Shown: positions 1-23,466, counted from the first letter of the stretch. The stretch is DNA of 64,000 bases from Diadema setosum (GCA_033980235.1 CM067067.1:36559200-36623199), one strand, 5' to 3'. The notes: a model not told the origin generated them from the sequence alone. A program made the numbers and translations.

Positions 1-3000
1 TGGGCTCGACATTATAGTGGTGCCCGGGCAGATGAAAATTGCTGTCGGGCCACCAAAATTTAAGATTTAAAGACTTTAGTGGCCCTCAGAATGGGCCATC
101 GGACAAAATTGAATCCTGATATATTATGTTAATGATATACATATTCACGTGTGTGCGAGTGTGTGACCGTATGTGTGTCTAAAGAGAGCGAGAGAGAGGA
201 ACATATGTACACATGTTAGAGATAAAATATACCAATGTATTACCCATGCAAAAGCATAAAGGAAATAAATAATTCAATATATCATTCTGGGACTGCACTG
301 GCGGTATTACAATGTGCTTTGTTCAAAGCCAGGAGGTGAGGCTCGCCTTCGGAGCCCACTTATTTGTTGACCCGGCTTCATGCAGCGATGCCTTGCCGTT
401 CGACACGACACTAGCAAGATTTGTTAGAGTGGGGAAGAAGATTTAGGTCTTTCGATTCCATTTAAATCTTGACCACTTTGCCGTGAGGAGATGGAGCATA
501 TTCCTCGGACGTCAATAAAACCACAAACCCATAATTTTCTTCACCGTGTCTCTTCCATTTCACCTTCTCTATCTCCCTCTCTCTCTTTCTCATCATATCT
601 CCCATCTACATCTCTTCTTCTCTCCCTTCTCCCTCCCTCTTTATTTAGATTTACATCCATTTCAATAAAAGCATACAACCATGATCTGCGTTATATTGAT
701 ATTATGATTAGTATCATAGATTATATGATAATAATTTCGTACAAACTATTCTTATCGTAACTATTATTTTCACAATATTACTAATGTCATTAGCATCGTG
801 ATTTGCATGTGATTCTAGTTCTCTTTCTCTCTTGTACGCTGTGCTCCCTACATCCCCTCATCCTCCCCACCGTCGCAGCATCAGGGGCAAAAACAGACAA
901 ACAAACAAACAAACAAACAAACAAACAAACAACCAAACAAACAAACACGACAAGTTGGTGGCTAGTATAGAGCCGAGTCTTTGTTCAGGGATTCAAGGAA
1001 AATCTCAGTGTGGAAAATATATAAAATGGAAAGAGAAAGGAAGGAAGTAGGTGAGACAAAGAGATGCAAAATGACTATAACAAAAAACGGCCGGGATTGC
1101 AAAACGAAAAGATGCTAAATCCAATCTATTAAGGGATGGGTCCATTTGTCTCTTATCCACGATGAACATCTCTTCCACTCTCCGTCGCCATGGCAACAGG
1201 ATTTCGGCATGGGAGGAAAAAGCCTCTGCCCTTCGCGCTGACGCGTCAGGTACGGCGCCTCGGAGCTTTCCTCCAGCATCTCGCGGACAAGATGAGGCAA
1301 ATCAGCGCCCGTGATTTCGTCCATTCCCCCTCCTCCACACCCCACCCATCCCTCCTTTACCATCTCCCCCAATCTCTCTCCATCTCTCTTACCCTCCCTC
1401 CCTCCCTCTCCCACCGTCTCTCCCCCTCCATCTCTCTCAAGCACATGCTATTCCTTGTCTTTCTTAGCCACTCACTTCACTTCATCCCACGTGCGAGCGA
1501 TTAAGACGACTTACGACCAGAGATCCCATATTTGACATTGATAGCCTTTTGCCGAGTACATGTTTATGGTAAATGAAATTTTGGCCTATTATCGGGGCTT
1601 GAGAACGCACGCTCATTGCCTGTGGCGTCACGGAATTATTCTTTTTGTTTTATTCCTCGTACATGTCCTTCTTCAAGAAACAGTGAAAGAAGAAAGAGAT
1701 ATGTCCACCTTAACCCTATTGATACTAACATCAACGAGCTTCACTTCAACACATGGTCATCGTAAACCATTGCGATATGAAGGAAAATATCCCCTTTTCT
1801 GTATCAGTTTTAAATCCCAGCTTTGACCATTCTTTGTGACTTTCAGGCAACTTATATTGTCATGCTTTCAGACATATGTTTTATTGTCGATATATTTACA
1901 ATTTTGTCACCATCATCGAGCCTTGAAGATGTATCGCGAAAACTGAAGTTTGAAGCTCATTCCTTGACAAGACTAATCGTGTGCGAAGGATCAAGCAGAT
2001 GACGAAAACCTGACGTAATTGAGGCCGTTTCGGCAAATTTAGCCTATTATACTTGTTACCGACAGACAAGCAGAACGTGGATATATCACTTGACCAGTCC
2101 AAGACTCGTTGACCGTTGAGAAATTTTTGTGTAGAGCGATAGAAGAGTACATGCATAGTGTCTTATCGGTCAGCGTCGCCAAGTCATGAACATTTAAAGA
2201 TATAGTACATATTAGCTGTGAAAGGGGTCTCTTACGCCCTTAGAAGGTGATAGACAGACACAAAAGTGCGACGCCACTCCATCTGTCCATGATCTGTAAC
2301 ATTTTACGAACGGAGTGGTCAAAGTTTCTGTGTACCTATATAGTGAAGCCCCAAATATTAAGGTTGGCTATCTTACTGGGGATCCTCCTGTGTGGTAGTT
2401 TTATTTTCCTTGTATTATTATATATCTCTGTATTCTGTCACGATTATTTTCTTATCTTTCAAGTGCAAAGTTAGCCATGATAAATTATGAATCAATGTGT
2501 ATGTTTTCTAAAGTGATTTTTCAATTCGTTCCTGGCAGAAACAATAAATGAAAGGAAAATGAAATGAAAAAGTTTCTTTAAAAACCGAAGTAAGAAAAAA
2601 AAATCACATGCTTTCACAAAACATCAGGTTGTAGTAATACTGGTCTTAACCATACTTACAAAGAGAATGATGACGTCCTTCCACCCTCAGACTAGATTTT
2701 ACAAATATATTATATTTGATGGTCATTATCCTACGAAACTAGTTTCTCTTCCTACAAAAATCATCACTGCTTAGGTATTGCAACACTATGATAATTTGCT
2801 TGCAGGGATACAAGTTATCATAATTTTTTCATTCAAAAATAAGTTCTGGGGAAAAATAATTATCAGAGATCTGTAATGGGATGGTTTCGTCTCACGTAAT
2901 TTGCATGATATGTGGTTTCGGTCATCAGCGTCACAGTGAAAATATGTGTGATTTATGAAATGCTTTTAATTTCTTATTTCGTGTACGAGGGTATTGAAAC

Positions 3001-3012
3001 TTATACAATTCT
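1..3012. other. Spacer without a recognised gene
   Basis: No open frame here has family-like composition. The stretch holds two pyrimidine-rich tracts (about 540-650 and 1325-1435), a CAAA microsatellite at 892-946, and AT-rich unique-looking DNA. The first 120 bases contain a short inverted motif around GGTGCCCGGGCAG and CTGTCGGGCCACC that could be the end of a repeat. I see no promoter or RNA gene that I can support. Confidence 0.5.
892..946. repeat. CAAA tetranucleotide microsatellite
   Basis: About a dozen uninterrupted ACAA/CAAA units with one AACC interruption. The same unit recurs at 4385-4408, 16707-16722, 26891-26916 and 27982-28001, so it is a common simple repeat in this genome. 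The copy at 26891-26916 forms the tail of a SINE-like repeat. Confidence 0.9.
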
Positions 3013-3454
3013 TTGCAACTGATTGAAAAAAATTGTCCTACATCGACTTAAATAAGCACTTAATTGATCAATGTTTTAGTAGTAGCCATGATAAAAATCA
3101 TGTGCGTACATACTAGAGCAGGATTCGAACCCACGACCTCCCTGATCTCTGGACAGGCGTCCACGTCTCCACTACACCACCGAACTTCCTTCAGTCCTGG
3201 TTCCAATTCTTACAGCATGAAGAGGGTACTGTGTAATTTTTCAAATTCATGAAGATTCATCCGTCGAGATGTTTTCATTGCAACTGATTGACAAATTGCC
3301 CTACATCGACGTAAATGTACGTAGTACGTACACCCATGCTTTTTATAATGGCTACTACTAAACTGATCAATTCAGCACTTATTTACGTCGATGTAGGGCA
3401 ATTTGTCAATCAGTTGCAATGAAAAGATCTCGACGGAAGAATTTCATGAATTTG
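3013..3454. repeat. Foldback element with three inverted/direct arms
   Basis: A segment of about 90 bases beginning TTGCAACTGATTGA occurs at 3013-3105. It is matched in inverted orientation by 3332-3418, and its first part recurs directly at 3279-3316. The inner pair, 3242-3316 and 3380-3454, forms a nearly perfect 75-bp inverted repeat around a 63-base loop. The space between the outer arms holds a tRNA-like sequence on the minus strand. This looks like a non-autonomous foldback or nested MITE rather than a gene. No target duplication could be fixed by eye. Confidence 0.8.
3115..3184 (-). other. tRNA-like sequence (SINE head or tRNA pseudogene)
   Basis: Read on the minus strand, this holds a perfect B-box, GGTTCGAATCC, about 50 bases downstream of an A-box-like TGGTGTAGTGG, the spacing of a pol III internal promoter. 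An imperfect anticodon arm can be drawn. The acceptor ends do not pair and position 33 of the loop is C rather than U, so a functional tRNA is unlikely. A tRNA-derived SINE head trapped in the surrounding foldback element is the better reading. Confidence 0.55.
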
Positions 3455-4973
3455 AATTATGCAATTCTAGATTTGACTCTAGGTCTTACAGACACCTTTT
3501 CTTACACATAGAACATGTAGAAAGGCACTGTACTCTAGCTGATTAAGATGACGTTCATGTCTCTCTCTGGCTCACCAGTCTACCCTGTTATCTCTCTCCC
3601 TCTCTTCCATTCGCTGTTTATTTTTCTCTCGTTAAATATATATTTATCTCTCTATTTCTCTCTCGACAATAAGATTAGAAAAAATATATATATATGTTTC
3701 TAGTCAAAATCTAACGCTAGAATGAAGGTTTACACAGACAATGCATACAGATGTTCTTATTTCATAACGTATATTTTGATCCTTTCATCTGTCCCGCCTT
3801 TATTTATCGTCTATAAATTCAGATAAGAATGTGTATCTGTTTGTAATGATATCATTTGTTTAACGTTCTTTTTTTTTTGTTTGTTTATTATACAAGTAAT
3901 CGATGATCTATAGTGCGGTCATGACAACATACCATTCCGTGTTTCGATTGAGTTTCAAAACCGCCTATATCCTTTTACATATTTACAGATTAAGGCTATG
4001 AATCAGAATTTTCTTCGTTTTTTTCATTTTTTTTTTCATTCTTACGGATTATCCGAAATTGATCGAAACATTCTCTAATCCGATTGTGATTCACGGTCCA
4101 TCTATTTCGTCAAAATCATCAGATCTCTGTTTGGTCGAAATCCTTAGAAGTTCGTCGCTTTTCTTCCACGTCTCAGCTCCGATTCCTGTTTGATTTTCTC
4201 TGTTGCGACGATGACGCTTCAGCAGACTTGGTTTTCTAAATGCGTGGAAAGAAAAAGTGAAAAAAAAAACACAGAACACCATTTCATACTGCTCACACTC
4301 ATTACTTTTACTTTTGAATGCGGAAAATACTATTCATTTTAATCACCAAGCAGTTAAAATGGAATAAAATGACGATGAGTAAAAAACAAACAAACAAACA
4401 AACAAAAACTAACACACAAAAGGAGTATGCTTCAAACAAGGGAAATATCTCTCGGGGTGAAATCAAGTACCCCCTACTGGAGAGAACACAGTGGCCAAAA
4501 GTGTGTTCACAGTATCTTCACAGTGTGTTCAAGTCTACTATGTGAAAATGCAACAGAATTGATTGAATGCTGAAGAAATTCTCGTAGTTCTCATGATCCA
4601 AGGAAAGGCTACAAGGTTTAACCTACAATGTAGATATTGTATTTTGCCCATCATGTTTCAGGCTACATTGACACATAAATCCAGTTTACTTTTGGTATGT
4701 TTTTATTTTTTTTTAATTGTCGTTACAGAATCAAATGCGTAGAATATGATACGAAATATTCTGATTGAAATATACACATATGTACTTTCAACGGCAAAAA
4801 CATTAGTACAATTAAAGGTGAATTAAATCAACTGGAATCATTTAACCGGGGCATGGTTCAATTAGATGAATTCAACTGAACAGTCAGCTCGTTTGTAGTA
4901 ATGATCAAACAAAGCAATCTGCAATTCAGATTGCAGAGATCCTGAGTTCAATTACGTAATTCGCGGTGCTCAC
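3455..4973. other. Spacer downstream of gene A
   Basis: No gene seen. It contains a CT-rich tract (3565-3665), a short TA run near 3690, a CAAA run (4385-4408) and AT-rich DNA. Part of it should be the 3' UTR of gene A on the minus strand. Confidence 0.45.
4702..4707 (-). terminator. Candidate polyadenylation signal of gene A
   Basis: AATAAA on the minus strand about 270 bases downstream of the TAG stop at 4974-4976. It lies in a T-rich tract where the motif can arise by chance, so support is modest. Confidence 0.3.
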
Positions 4974-15923
<10,950 letters not shown>

Positions 15924-16218
15924 GGCCGCAAAACTGCTGTCGTTATAATGTGTGCTCGTATGTACGCGTGTGTGTAAAAATAGTTCGGTGGTATGTGAAG
16001 AGCGAAATCTTGCATGCGTTTGCCCTACTCTCGTCACAGACAACGGGTATTAAGACAAGATGTGTATGGTTTCATTGTGGTTGAAATATTATCTTACCAT
16101 CTGTGAAAGTTAACATCTGAAGACAAATATTCTGCCATGTCGTTTTTATCAGTATTTGAATAAATAGTAGCTGTGTCACGCGGCACGTTCGCATTGCTGT
16201 GTTAAAGGTCATCTACAT

Positions 16219-16609
16219 TTAAAGGGATGGTATAATCGTGTTGGTGGAGATGATGATTGAGTTTTTAATTTCTTGCGAGATGATAAGAAACCACATTTGA
16301 AATGCTACTGAGCAGACCATTCTAAATGGAATTCGAAGTTTATTTGATGAAAATAAGTTTTGAAATCACTGAGATATTAAAAAACAAAGTAAAACAAAGC
16401 GATCTAATAAAAGGTGGGTCCTTCCTTTTATTAGGATCGCTTTATTTTGGATATCTTTGCCATTTCAAATCCAATTTTCGTCAAATAAACGTTGAATTCT
16501 TTTTGGAATTATATGCTCTTTCATATTTCATAAGATTTTTCTCATTATGTCACCAAAAAATTTAGAAACCTGAAGCCAAGTCTAAACCAAAACTATACCA
16601 TCCCTTTAA
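16219..16609. mobile_element. Palindromic TTAA-flanked MITE, family 1, copy 2
   Basis: A 391-bp foldback element between TTAA sites. The ends AAAGGGATGGTATA and TATACCATCCCTTT are inverted repeats, and a central hairpin lies around GCGATCTAATAAAAGG and TTTTATTAGGATCGC. Same family as 8077-8472. It lies just upstream of gene A, between the two esterase genes. Confidence 0.8.
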
Positions 16610-17003
16610 AGGATTAATAACAAGCAATACACTGGAATTTAAAAGAACTATTCTCTAAATTATATTCACACCCTCAGGACTCTGTAAGAACAAGCAACCA
16701 ACCAACCAAACAAACAAACACATTGTCCAATACAAGAAAGACATCTGATCGTTAGTAGTGACCTATGTTAAGAGGGAGGGTCGCGCCTTGTAGATTACTT
16801 AACCAATTTGAGTTTGAATTTTCATGAGATGTTCACATTTATCAATTAGATTTTGGTTGTATCATAATACTAAGTCAGCACAGTTATACAGTGATGTAGC
16901 AGACTACGATAGCTCGAACTTGCATTCCGAATTTAGTTTTAGACAGAAATACCTTGGTACTAGTACTGGAATCCAATCCTTAAAATTATAGTTCTATGTA
17001 TAC

Positions 17004-17019
17004 TGATGATGATGATGAC

Positions 17020-17060
<41 letters not shown>

Positions 17061-17073
17061 CGATGATGATGAC
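17004..17073. repeat. GAT trinucleotide microsatellite
   Basis: About 23 GAT units with a few GAC interruptions, in the spacer between genes A and B. Confidence 0.9.
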
Positions 17074-18136
17074 GTTAATGACAATAATGAAAATTAATCA
17101 TTAGAACAACATAAATACAGTGATGACAGCACTGATTTATGTAATACCAATACAACTAGAAGAACATTTAACAGGACGCACAGCTCAGAAATCCTCAGTA
17201 TCATTTTATTCCGAAGACAATTCAGGCATACAACACAACATGCGATGATATAGTTCTTAAGAAATTAATGTAATTATAATGACATAATTCCTTTGTAGTG
17301 ATATTGCAAAGTCACAATAGAAAACACCCTTTCAAACACCAAAGCTTGAGTTGGGGACCACTTAAAACGAAATGAATACGACTTCAAAATTGTCATACCA
17401 TTTTTTAACAACTAAATCTGAACGAAGCCTATCTCTTCATTATTTCGTTCATAGCAGTGCTCGAAGCAACCTTTGAATTTAGTTTCCACATTTTTTTTTT
17501 CTCTTCCGTCTTTTCAAATCCTATATACTTTGTGTAACATTTCGTCATTCTTCTTCTTTTCCTGTACGTAGTCCAAGAGCCTTCTATGAACAATTTCCCT
17601 CAAATTCGACATAAGCAGTGAATAAATTTGACAAGTCCGCTTATTCCATTTACATTTAACAATACCGTTACATTCCCCCAGCTTCCACTCATGTCGTTTA
17701 AAACAATGATCAAAAGCAAAATGTAAATTGATAGTAAAGTGCGCTGTTACATTGACTTATGATGCTCAGTGTTTTAAAGTTGTTATCAAGTGATAGAGGA
17801 TTCTCATACCACGTGGCTATTTTCCCACAGGTTTTATCGCATGGGGTGCCGAAGTCTCATTTCGCTCGTAACTGGCTCACACGGGTAAATATTTCCCCAT
17901 AAAGACGTGTGTTGAAATTAAAAATAAAGAAAAAAAAATCTGTAAAATAGCCGGGAGAAATAAGGTGTTTCATCTTCGGTAACCTGAAAAAGTGAGGTAT
18001 ACCCTTACATCCATCAAATTTCCATGGGGGGGGGGGGGTTCTTCGGCTCAAACTCTGTCCAAGGGTTCGCAAAGCCAGACTACGAGTTATTTTTACTCAA
18101 AAAATCACATATCTTCTGTACATGCACCAATCAAAT

Positions 18137-21100
18137 TCATTTTCAATTTTCAATTTTCATGATCGATCGATCTACTTATAATCGATCAATTTATCGATCT
18201 ACTTATTCCACCTGATTTATGTACATTATGTAGTTAAAACACCAGTGATACTATCATAGTGTACTGAATTATTCAAATTCAGTTGTTTTTTTGTTTTTTT
18301 TTTTATTGTGTGCGGAAAGGGGTAAAAACGGCATATCCGTAGCCTTTTGGTTTTTGTTCCAATTGATAATTTTATGTCTTTGTTCAAACGCATGATACTA
18401 GATGCATGCACCTTACTGATTGCTTCTTATTATGCATGCAGCATAGGCAACATGCATCACTAAAATTTTGTTGCACCCGATCGTCCAAGATGCATGAGTC
18501 ATTTTCAATTTTCAAGAGAAGCTTGATATTTTCAAATGTTTACGGTTCCAAGATGTTTATTTACATAATAACAAGTCACAAACCTGTTCCAACAACTATC
18601 TGTTGGGGTATCGGAAATTAAGAATTAGTGAGACTGTAAATGATAACTATATTTTTTCTGAGATTTCTCGCATTCATACTATCGTGAATTTAGTTTTGAG
18701 AATCGCTACAGTATCTTATGCCAGATTTTGTTTCTCGCGAATATTTGATGTATATATTTCTCGAACAATTACAGTCATATTCGACGACTTTTAGTATTCA
18801 TTAATTCTGAACTATTTCTTCGTATTATTCCAATTTACAAATTTCTACAAACTTCTACTGAACAAAATAATAAGTTTTGTCCTAAATTATCATAGAAAGA
18901 TATTTATCAGAGACTTGTAATATTTCCTGCACTTCACAAAGTTAGTCTGCTATAACTGTCCGAATCCAGTAAAGCTAAACATTTTGTATCCTTCCCTCTC
19001 GCACGCGAGATGCACACACACAATAGGCAACCTTCCACTCACTCACTTGCACTCACCCACAGTACGACGCGCGTCTGTGTTCAATGGCCTCCATTTCTTC
19101 CGTCGTGTTCTCCTTTGAATAATGAATAACGAACCTGCACACGAAGCTGAGGACCAATATTTAACAGATCATCATAGTGAATACTTCACAATTGACGAAT
19201 TCAATTCCGAATTTTGCCCCCAAACTGGAAATGACAGTCGATCTGTTCACAGTTTTTCCATAGATAAATACTTCAGCCTCATTCATATCAATTCACGAAG
19301 CTTGAATAAGAACTTTGAATCAATCGAAACGCTCTTAAACTCTCTTCACCATTTTGCCTTTTCCGTAATAGGAATTTCTGAAACTTGGTTGCATTATGTC
19401 TCCCCAAATATGTTTAGTATTCAAAATTATGATATGATTCGTGCAGATAGAAGGACTGGAAGAGGAGGTGGAGTAGCCTTGTATATACATAATCAACTTC
19501 GTTACAAACTCCGACCTGACTTATCCATCAATGGTGTTGAAAGCTTATTCGTCGAAATTATAAATGATAAAACTAAAAATATTATTATAGGTATCATCTA
19601 TAGACCACCAAATAACGAAATAGATTTATTTCTAGACAGCATTGAAATTTTTTCAAATACAATTATTCATGAAAATAAAAGTTTGTTCTTAATGGGGGAT
19701 TACAATATTGATTTACTAAGTACGACAAACCATAATTCTTCTAGATTTCATAACACATTATCATTAAGTAGTCTTTATCCTCACATTAATAAGCCTACGA
19801 GAATCTGTAACACCACGTCAACTGAGACTTTAATCGACAACATCTTCTCTAACATTATTGATAAAAACTATACTAACGGCATACTTTATTCAGATATATC
19901 TGATCATCTTCCAATATTTACCATTCACGAGCAGATTGGAAACGTTCAACCAAAACAAAAATGCTATAGAACGCGAAGAAAAGAATCTCACGAAAATATT
20001 AATTCATTAATATCTGATTTATCACGCGAACAATGGCAAGATGTGACTTCGGTCAATGACGCGAATTTATCTTACGAAATGTTTTTGCATAAATTTCTTT
20101 ATTATTATAATAATCGTATTCCCTTAGTTAATAAGAACAATCGCGCAAAAACAAAACAACCATGGATTACCAAAGGGCTAATGCGTTCTATACTCACCCG
20201 TAATCGCTTATATAAAATGTCCTTACGTAAACCAACACCACAGAACAAAGCAAAATACAGAACATATCGAAATACATTAACCACATTAATCCGGGCATCT
20301 CGAAAGCGATATTATTCAGACATACTAGAATCAAATAAGGACAGTAAAACCAAACTGTGGCGAACTATCAATGACCTTATTAAGAATAAAAAGAAAGAAC
20401 TCCCGACCGTTATTTCCGAAAATGACCAAGATATTAACGACCCTGAAATCATTGCAAATTGTTTTAATAAGTTCTTTACCAACATAGGCCCCAATCTCGC
20501 CTCAACAATACTTCCAAACGCTGGAAATTTTACAGATTACCTTCCAGAAAGTAATAATAATTCTTTATTCTTTACTCCCACGAATGAAAATGAAATACTG
20601 AATATTGTTCGATCTTTTAAGTCGAGTAGATCTTGTGGCCACGATGGATTAAGTATGCATTTACTAAAACAAATAATACATTTTTTAGTAACCCCCATAG
20701 TACATATTTGTAACTTATCATTATCTACTGGGATCTTCCCAAATTCTTTAAAGATTGCGAAAGTAATCCCTATTCACAAAAAAGATGATGCGTCCCAAAT
20801 AAAGAATTATCGTCCAATTTCATTATTGCCCGTCATTTCCAAAATCCTTGAAAAGATTGCACATGAACGTTTGTATAAGTTTCTGGTTGATAACCACATT
20901 TTAAATCCTAACCAATTTGGCTTTCGCAAAGGCTTTTCTACAGATTTTGCAATCATTCAAACTTATGACAAAATTATCGATTCTATTGCGAACAAACAGC
21001 ACGTGATAGGAGTTTTTATGGACCTGAGCAAGGCCTTTGATACAATAGACCATGGAATTTTATTAAAAAAGCTACATAATTATGGCATAAGAGGAATAGT

Positions 21101-22682
21101 TCTTTCCTGGTTCCGAGATTATTTATCCCAACGTCAGCAATACGTAGCATTTCATTCTAGTACCTCGTTTAAGTCATATATTACTTGCGGTGTACCACAG
21201 GGATCCATTTTAGGACCTCTACTTTTTCTTATATATATCAACGATATCATAAATTCCTCAACCCTTCTCACCTATGTATTATTCGCGGACGATACCAGTG
21301 TCTTCTACTCTCACAACTGTTTAAACACACTAGTTGATATACTTAATTCTGAGCTTGCAAAAATTTCTACATGGTTCAAATGCAATAAATTATCACTAAA
21401 TATAGATAAAACGTGTTTTATAAACTTCAATACTTCACATTTGCAACCGATAATGCCTAATAACATTATTATTGATGGTATGCCCATTATTGGAAAAAAA
21501 TCAACCAAGTTCTTAGGGGTAACCCTTGACTCCAACTTAAATTGGAATAACCACATTGACAATATAACCACATTAATATCCAAAGCCATTGGAATACTTC
21601 GGAGATTAAAATATTTTGTAACGGAAAAAGTACTCATTATGTTATACAATGCATTAATCTTACCGTACATTAATTATTGTAATGTTGTCTGGGGAAACTG
21701 TAATAAAACCAAAGTAAATGTAATTTTTCTTTTACAGAAAAAGGCAATAAGAATATGTACCAACTCACATTATCTAGAACATACTGATCCATTATTCCTT
21801 AGACTAAAAGTTCTTAAAGTTGACGATATACACAAATTTCAAACAGCAATATTTATGTTCAAATACACGCAAAATCTACTCCCACTCTTCCACAACGCAT
21901 TTTCCCTTAACAGGGATGTCCATGCTTACCCCACGCGCCATCGTAATGATTTCCATTTGAATAACCCTAAACTCCTATTAGCTCAAAAATCAATTCGGCA
22001 TAACGGGCCTGATATTTGGAATTCACTCCCTCTCCACATAAAACAGTGCACATCTCTCTATTCCTTTAAGGCAAATACAAAGAAATATTTCTTGGCACAA
22101 TATCATACGGTACAGTAATCATTAAACATGTACCTCTTATACTCAACAACAAGGCAATATTTGGTCCACCCCCTTTTCCTTCTCTTTTACTCTGCTGCTT
22201 GACCCTTCGCCCATATTATAACATATCCAATCATTTTCTTAGAAGTGCTGACCATCAACACTTTCGCGCTTCATCACCTGCACACGCACTCACAGGCACC
22301 ACTCCTGTTTACTAAGTAATTGTATAAAACTGGATTTACACGCACTTTAACATGGCCCATCTGTATTAGTGTTCAAGTACTACAATAAAAAATGGTAATT
22401 TAACTCTGGCTGTCCGTCTGTTCAAGCACGGCTTATAACGGCGGCCCTCTGCATCATATGTATATATTATATATTGTACTGTGAATTAAGTCATTATTGG
22501 ACATATAAACATTTTGTATGTTATTTAACGTTTCATTTGTCTTTACATACAAAATATGACTTACTATGTAATATGTCAATAATTTTCAGAATTGTATTTG
22601 AGTAATTGAACCTGCCTTTGTTATTTTTGTTATTCTGAAAGAAAATATGAAATGCAGAAAATAAAATCTTTTCAATCAATCA
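18137..22682 (+). mobile_element. Near-full-length jockey/CR1-type LINE
   Basis: The boundaries come from comparison with the uninterrupted host repeat at 52749-53220. The element has about 985 bases of leader with no long ORF, one 998-codon ORF (19122-22118), a 3' UTR of about 560 bases, AATAAA at 22660-22665 and a TCAA-repeat tail ending at the host repeat. A short duplicated AATCAA-like sequence flanks both sides, but the tail repeat makes its length uncertain. The leader contains a cluster of GATCGATC/ATCGAT motifs (18160-18200). There is no ORF1-type protein upstream of the ORF. The open frame suggests a recent insertion. Confidence 0.85.
19122..22118 (+). CDS. LINE polyprotein: AP-like endonuclease and reverse transcriptase
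   Basis: A 998-aa uninterrupted ORF. The N-terminal endonuclease domain (about residues 50-270) shows HINSRSL near 55, SETW at 87-90, IYRPP at 159-163, GDYN at 192-195 and SDHLPI at 260-265, the usual apurinic-endonuclease-like signature. The reverse transcriptase (about 500-800) shows YRPISLLP, FMDLSKAFD with the catalytic Asp near 634, GVPQGSILGP from 690, and FADD at 721-724. The C-terminal part has the PTRHRN and IWNSLP motifs common in jockey-superfamily elements (CR1, L2 and relatives). It would nick target DNA and prime reverse transcription from the element RNA. No gag-like or zinc-knuckle ORF1 was found in the leader. The exact clade is not resolved by eye. Confidence 0.93.
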   Translation: MNNEPAHEAEDQYLTDHHSEYFTIDEFNSEFCPQTGNDSRSVHSFSIDKYFSLIHINSRSLNKNFESIETLLNSLHHFAFSVIGISETWLHYVSPNMFSIQNYDMIRADRRTGRGGGVALYIHNQLRYKLRPDLSINGVESLFVEIINDKTKNIIIGIIYRPPNNEIDLFLDSIEIFSNTIIHENKSLFLMGDYNIDLLSTTNHNSSRFHNTLSLSSLYPHINKPTRICNTTSTETLIDNIFSNIIDKNYTNGILYSDISDHLPIFTIHEQIGNVQPKQKCYRTRRKESHENINSLISDLSREQWQDVTSVNDANLSYEMFLHKFLYYYNNRIPLVNKNNRAKTKQPWITKGLMRSILTRNRLYKMSLRKPTPQNKAKYRTYRNTLTTLIRASRKRYYSDILESNKDSKTKLWRTINDLIKNKKKELPTVISENDQDINDPEIIANCFNKFFTNIGPNLASTILPNAGNFTDYLPESNNNSLFFTPTNENEILNIVRSFKSSRSCGHDGLSMHLLKQIIHFLVTPIVHICNLSLSTGIFPNSLKIAKVIPIHKKDDASQIKNYRPISLLPVISKILEKIAHERLYKFLVDNHILNPNQFGFRKGFSTDFAIIQTYDKIIDSIANKQHVIGVFMDLSKAFDTIDHGILLKKLHNYGIRGIVLSWFRDYLSQRQQYVAFHSSTSFKSYITCGVPQGSILGPLLFLIYINDIINSSTLLTYVLFADDTSVFYSHNCLNTLVDILNSELAKISTWFKCNKLSLNIDKTCFINFNTSHLQPIMPNNIIIDGMPIIGKKSTKFLGVTLDSNLNWNNHIDNITTLISKAIGILRRLKYFVTEKVLIMLYNALILPYINYCNVVWGNCNKTKVNVIFLLQKKAIRICTNSHYLEHTDPLFLRLKVLKVDDIHKFQTAIFMFKYTQNLLPLFHNAFSLNRDVHAYPTRHRNDFHLNNPKLLLAQKSIRHNGPDIWNSLPLHIKQCTSLYSFKANTKKYFLAQYHTVQ

Positions 22683-22895
22683 ATATAGTTCCTTCAAATT
22701 CCATGAGAAAAGCTTTCATCTTCCAACCAAAATGCAGTTTGTAGAGGAATTCATACTCAATATCTGCAGCCATTCAGTTTCTGCCAAACTGCCTTTTCTG
22801 AATTTTTAATATTTTTTTGTCATTTATTTTAGTATCTTTGGTACGATTTTGTGATGCGGTCAGGTATATTCCATTATATTTACAGATGTGAGCCC

Positions 22896-23466
22896 TAACC
22901 CTTTCGTCAACCTGCCAATCCTAAACCTTACGGTTCCCTGGCGGGTTTCCCGTAACATAGCATTTTCTATCTGCATTCTATATACATCCATAACGTGCAA
23001 ATTTCACGATGAGATGATTTGATCGTGTGTAATTTACCGACAGCTGCTCAATGACAGTGGAGGTGGCAGTCGACTAAAATCACCTCGTTCTCAGTCTTCG
23101 TTCTCCATTCGTCAACCTGCCAACCGTACACCTTGGCTCTCTGGCGGATCTCCCAGACGGTAACCTAGTAACTATTTTTACAGCATTCATTGTTGTTTTC
23201 AGCATTTCATCGATTTTACCGATTTTACCGATTTTACTATCATACAACTGCTCATTTCAAGGACAACAGCAATACCATTTTGAAAATATCGCATTAAATT
23301 CACTGAAAATCCACGATAAGTGACACACCTGTCCAGTGTCATTCTGGAGTTCCTTCATATTATGCTCCTGTATCAGACAAGAACTGATGCATAAAGGATA
23401 ATACACGCAGTATGTCTTCTTTAATTTCGCATGCGTTTTGTTGAAGTCTTTTTTTTTTCTCTCTGC
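22896..23466. other. Spacer with a short duplicated segment
   Basis: A segment containing TCGTCAACCTGCCAA and the later CTGGCGG-TTCCC block occurs at about 22912 and again at about 23108, roughly 195 bases apart. No gene seen. Confidence 0.4.

Larger units (their letters stand above)
17874..22895. mobile_element. GGCTCACAC TIR element split by a LINE
   Basis: 17874-18136 matches the first half and 22683-22895 the second half of the uninterrupted repeat at 52749-53220. The outer ends GGCTCACACGGGTAAAT and ATTTACAGATGTGAGCC are the same terminal inverted repeats. The LINE at 18137-22682 sits exactly at the break, so this is an older non-autonomous element used as a target by a younger one. Confidence 0.8.

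Noticed and set aside
2247..2474. 75-aa hydrophobic ORF
   Set aside because: No start context, splice partners or recognisable motif. Hydrophobic ORFs arise easily in T-rich DNA.
3115..3184. Functional tRNA gene on the minus strand
   Set aside because: The acceptor stem does not pair and the anticodon loop lacks U33, so it was kept only as a tRNA-like sequence.
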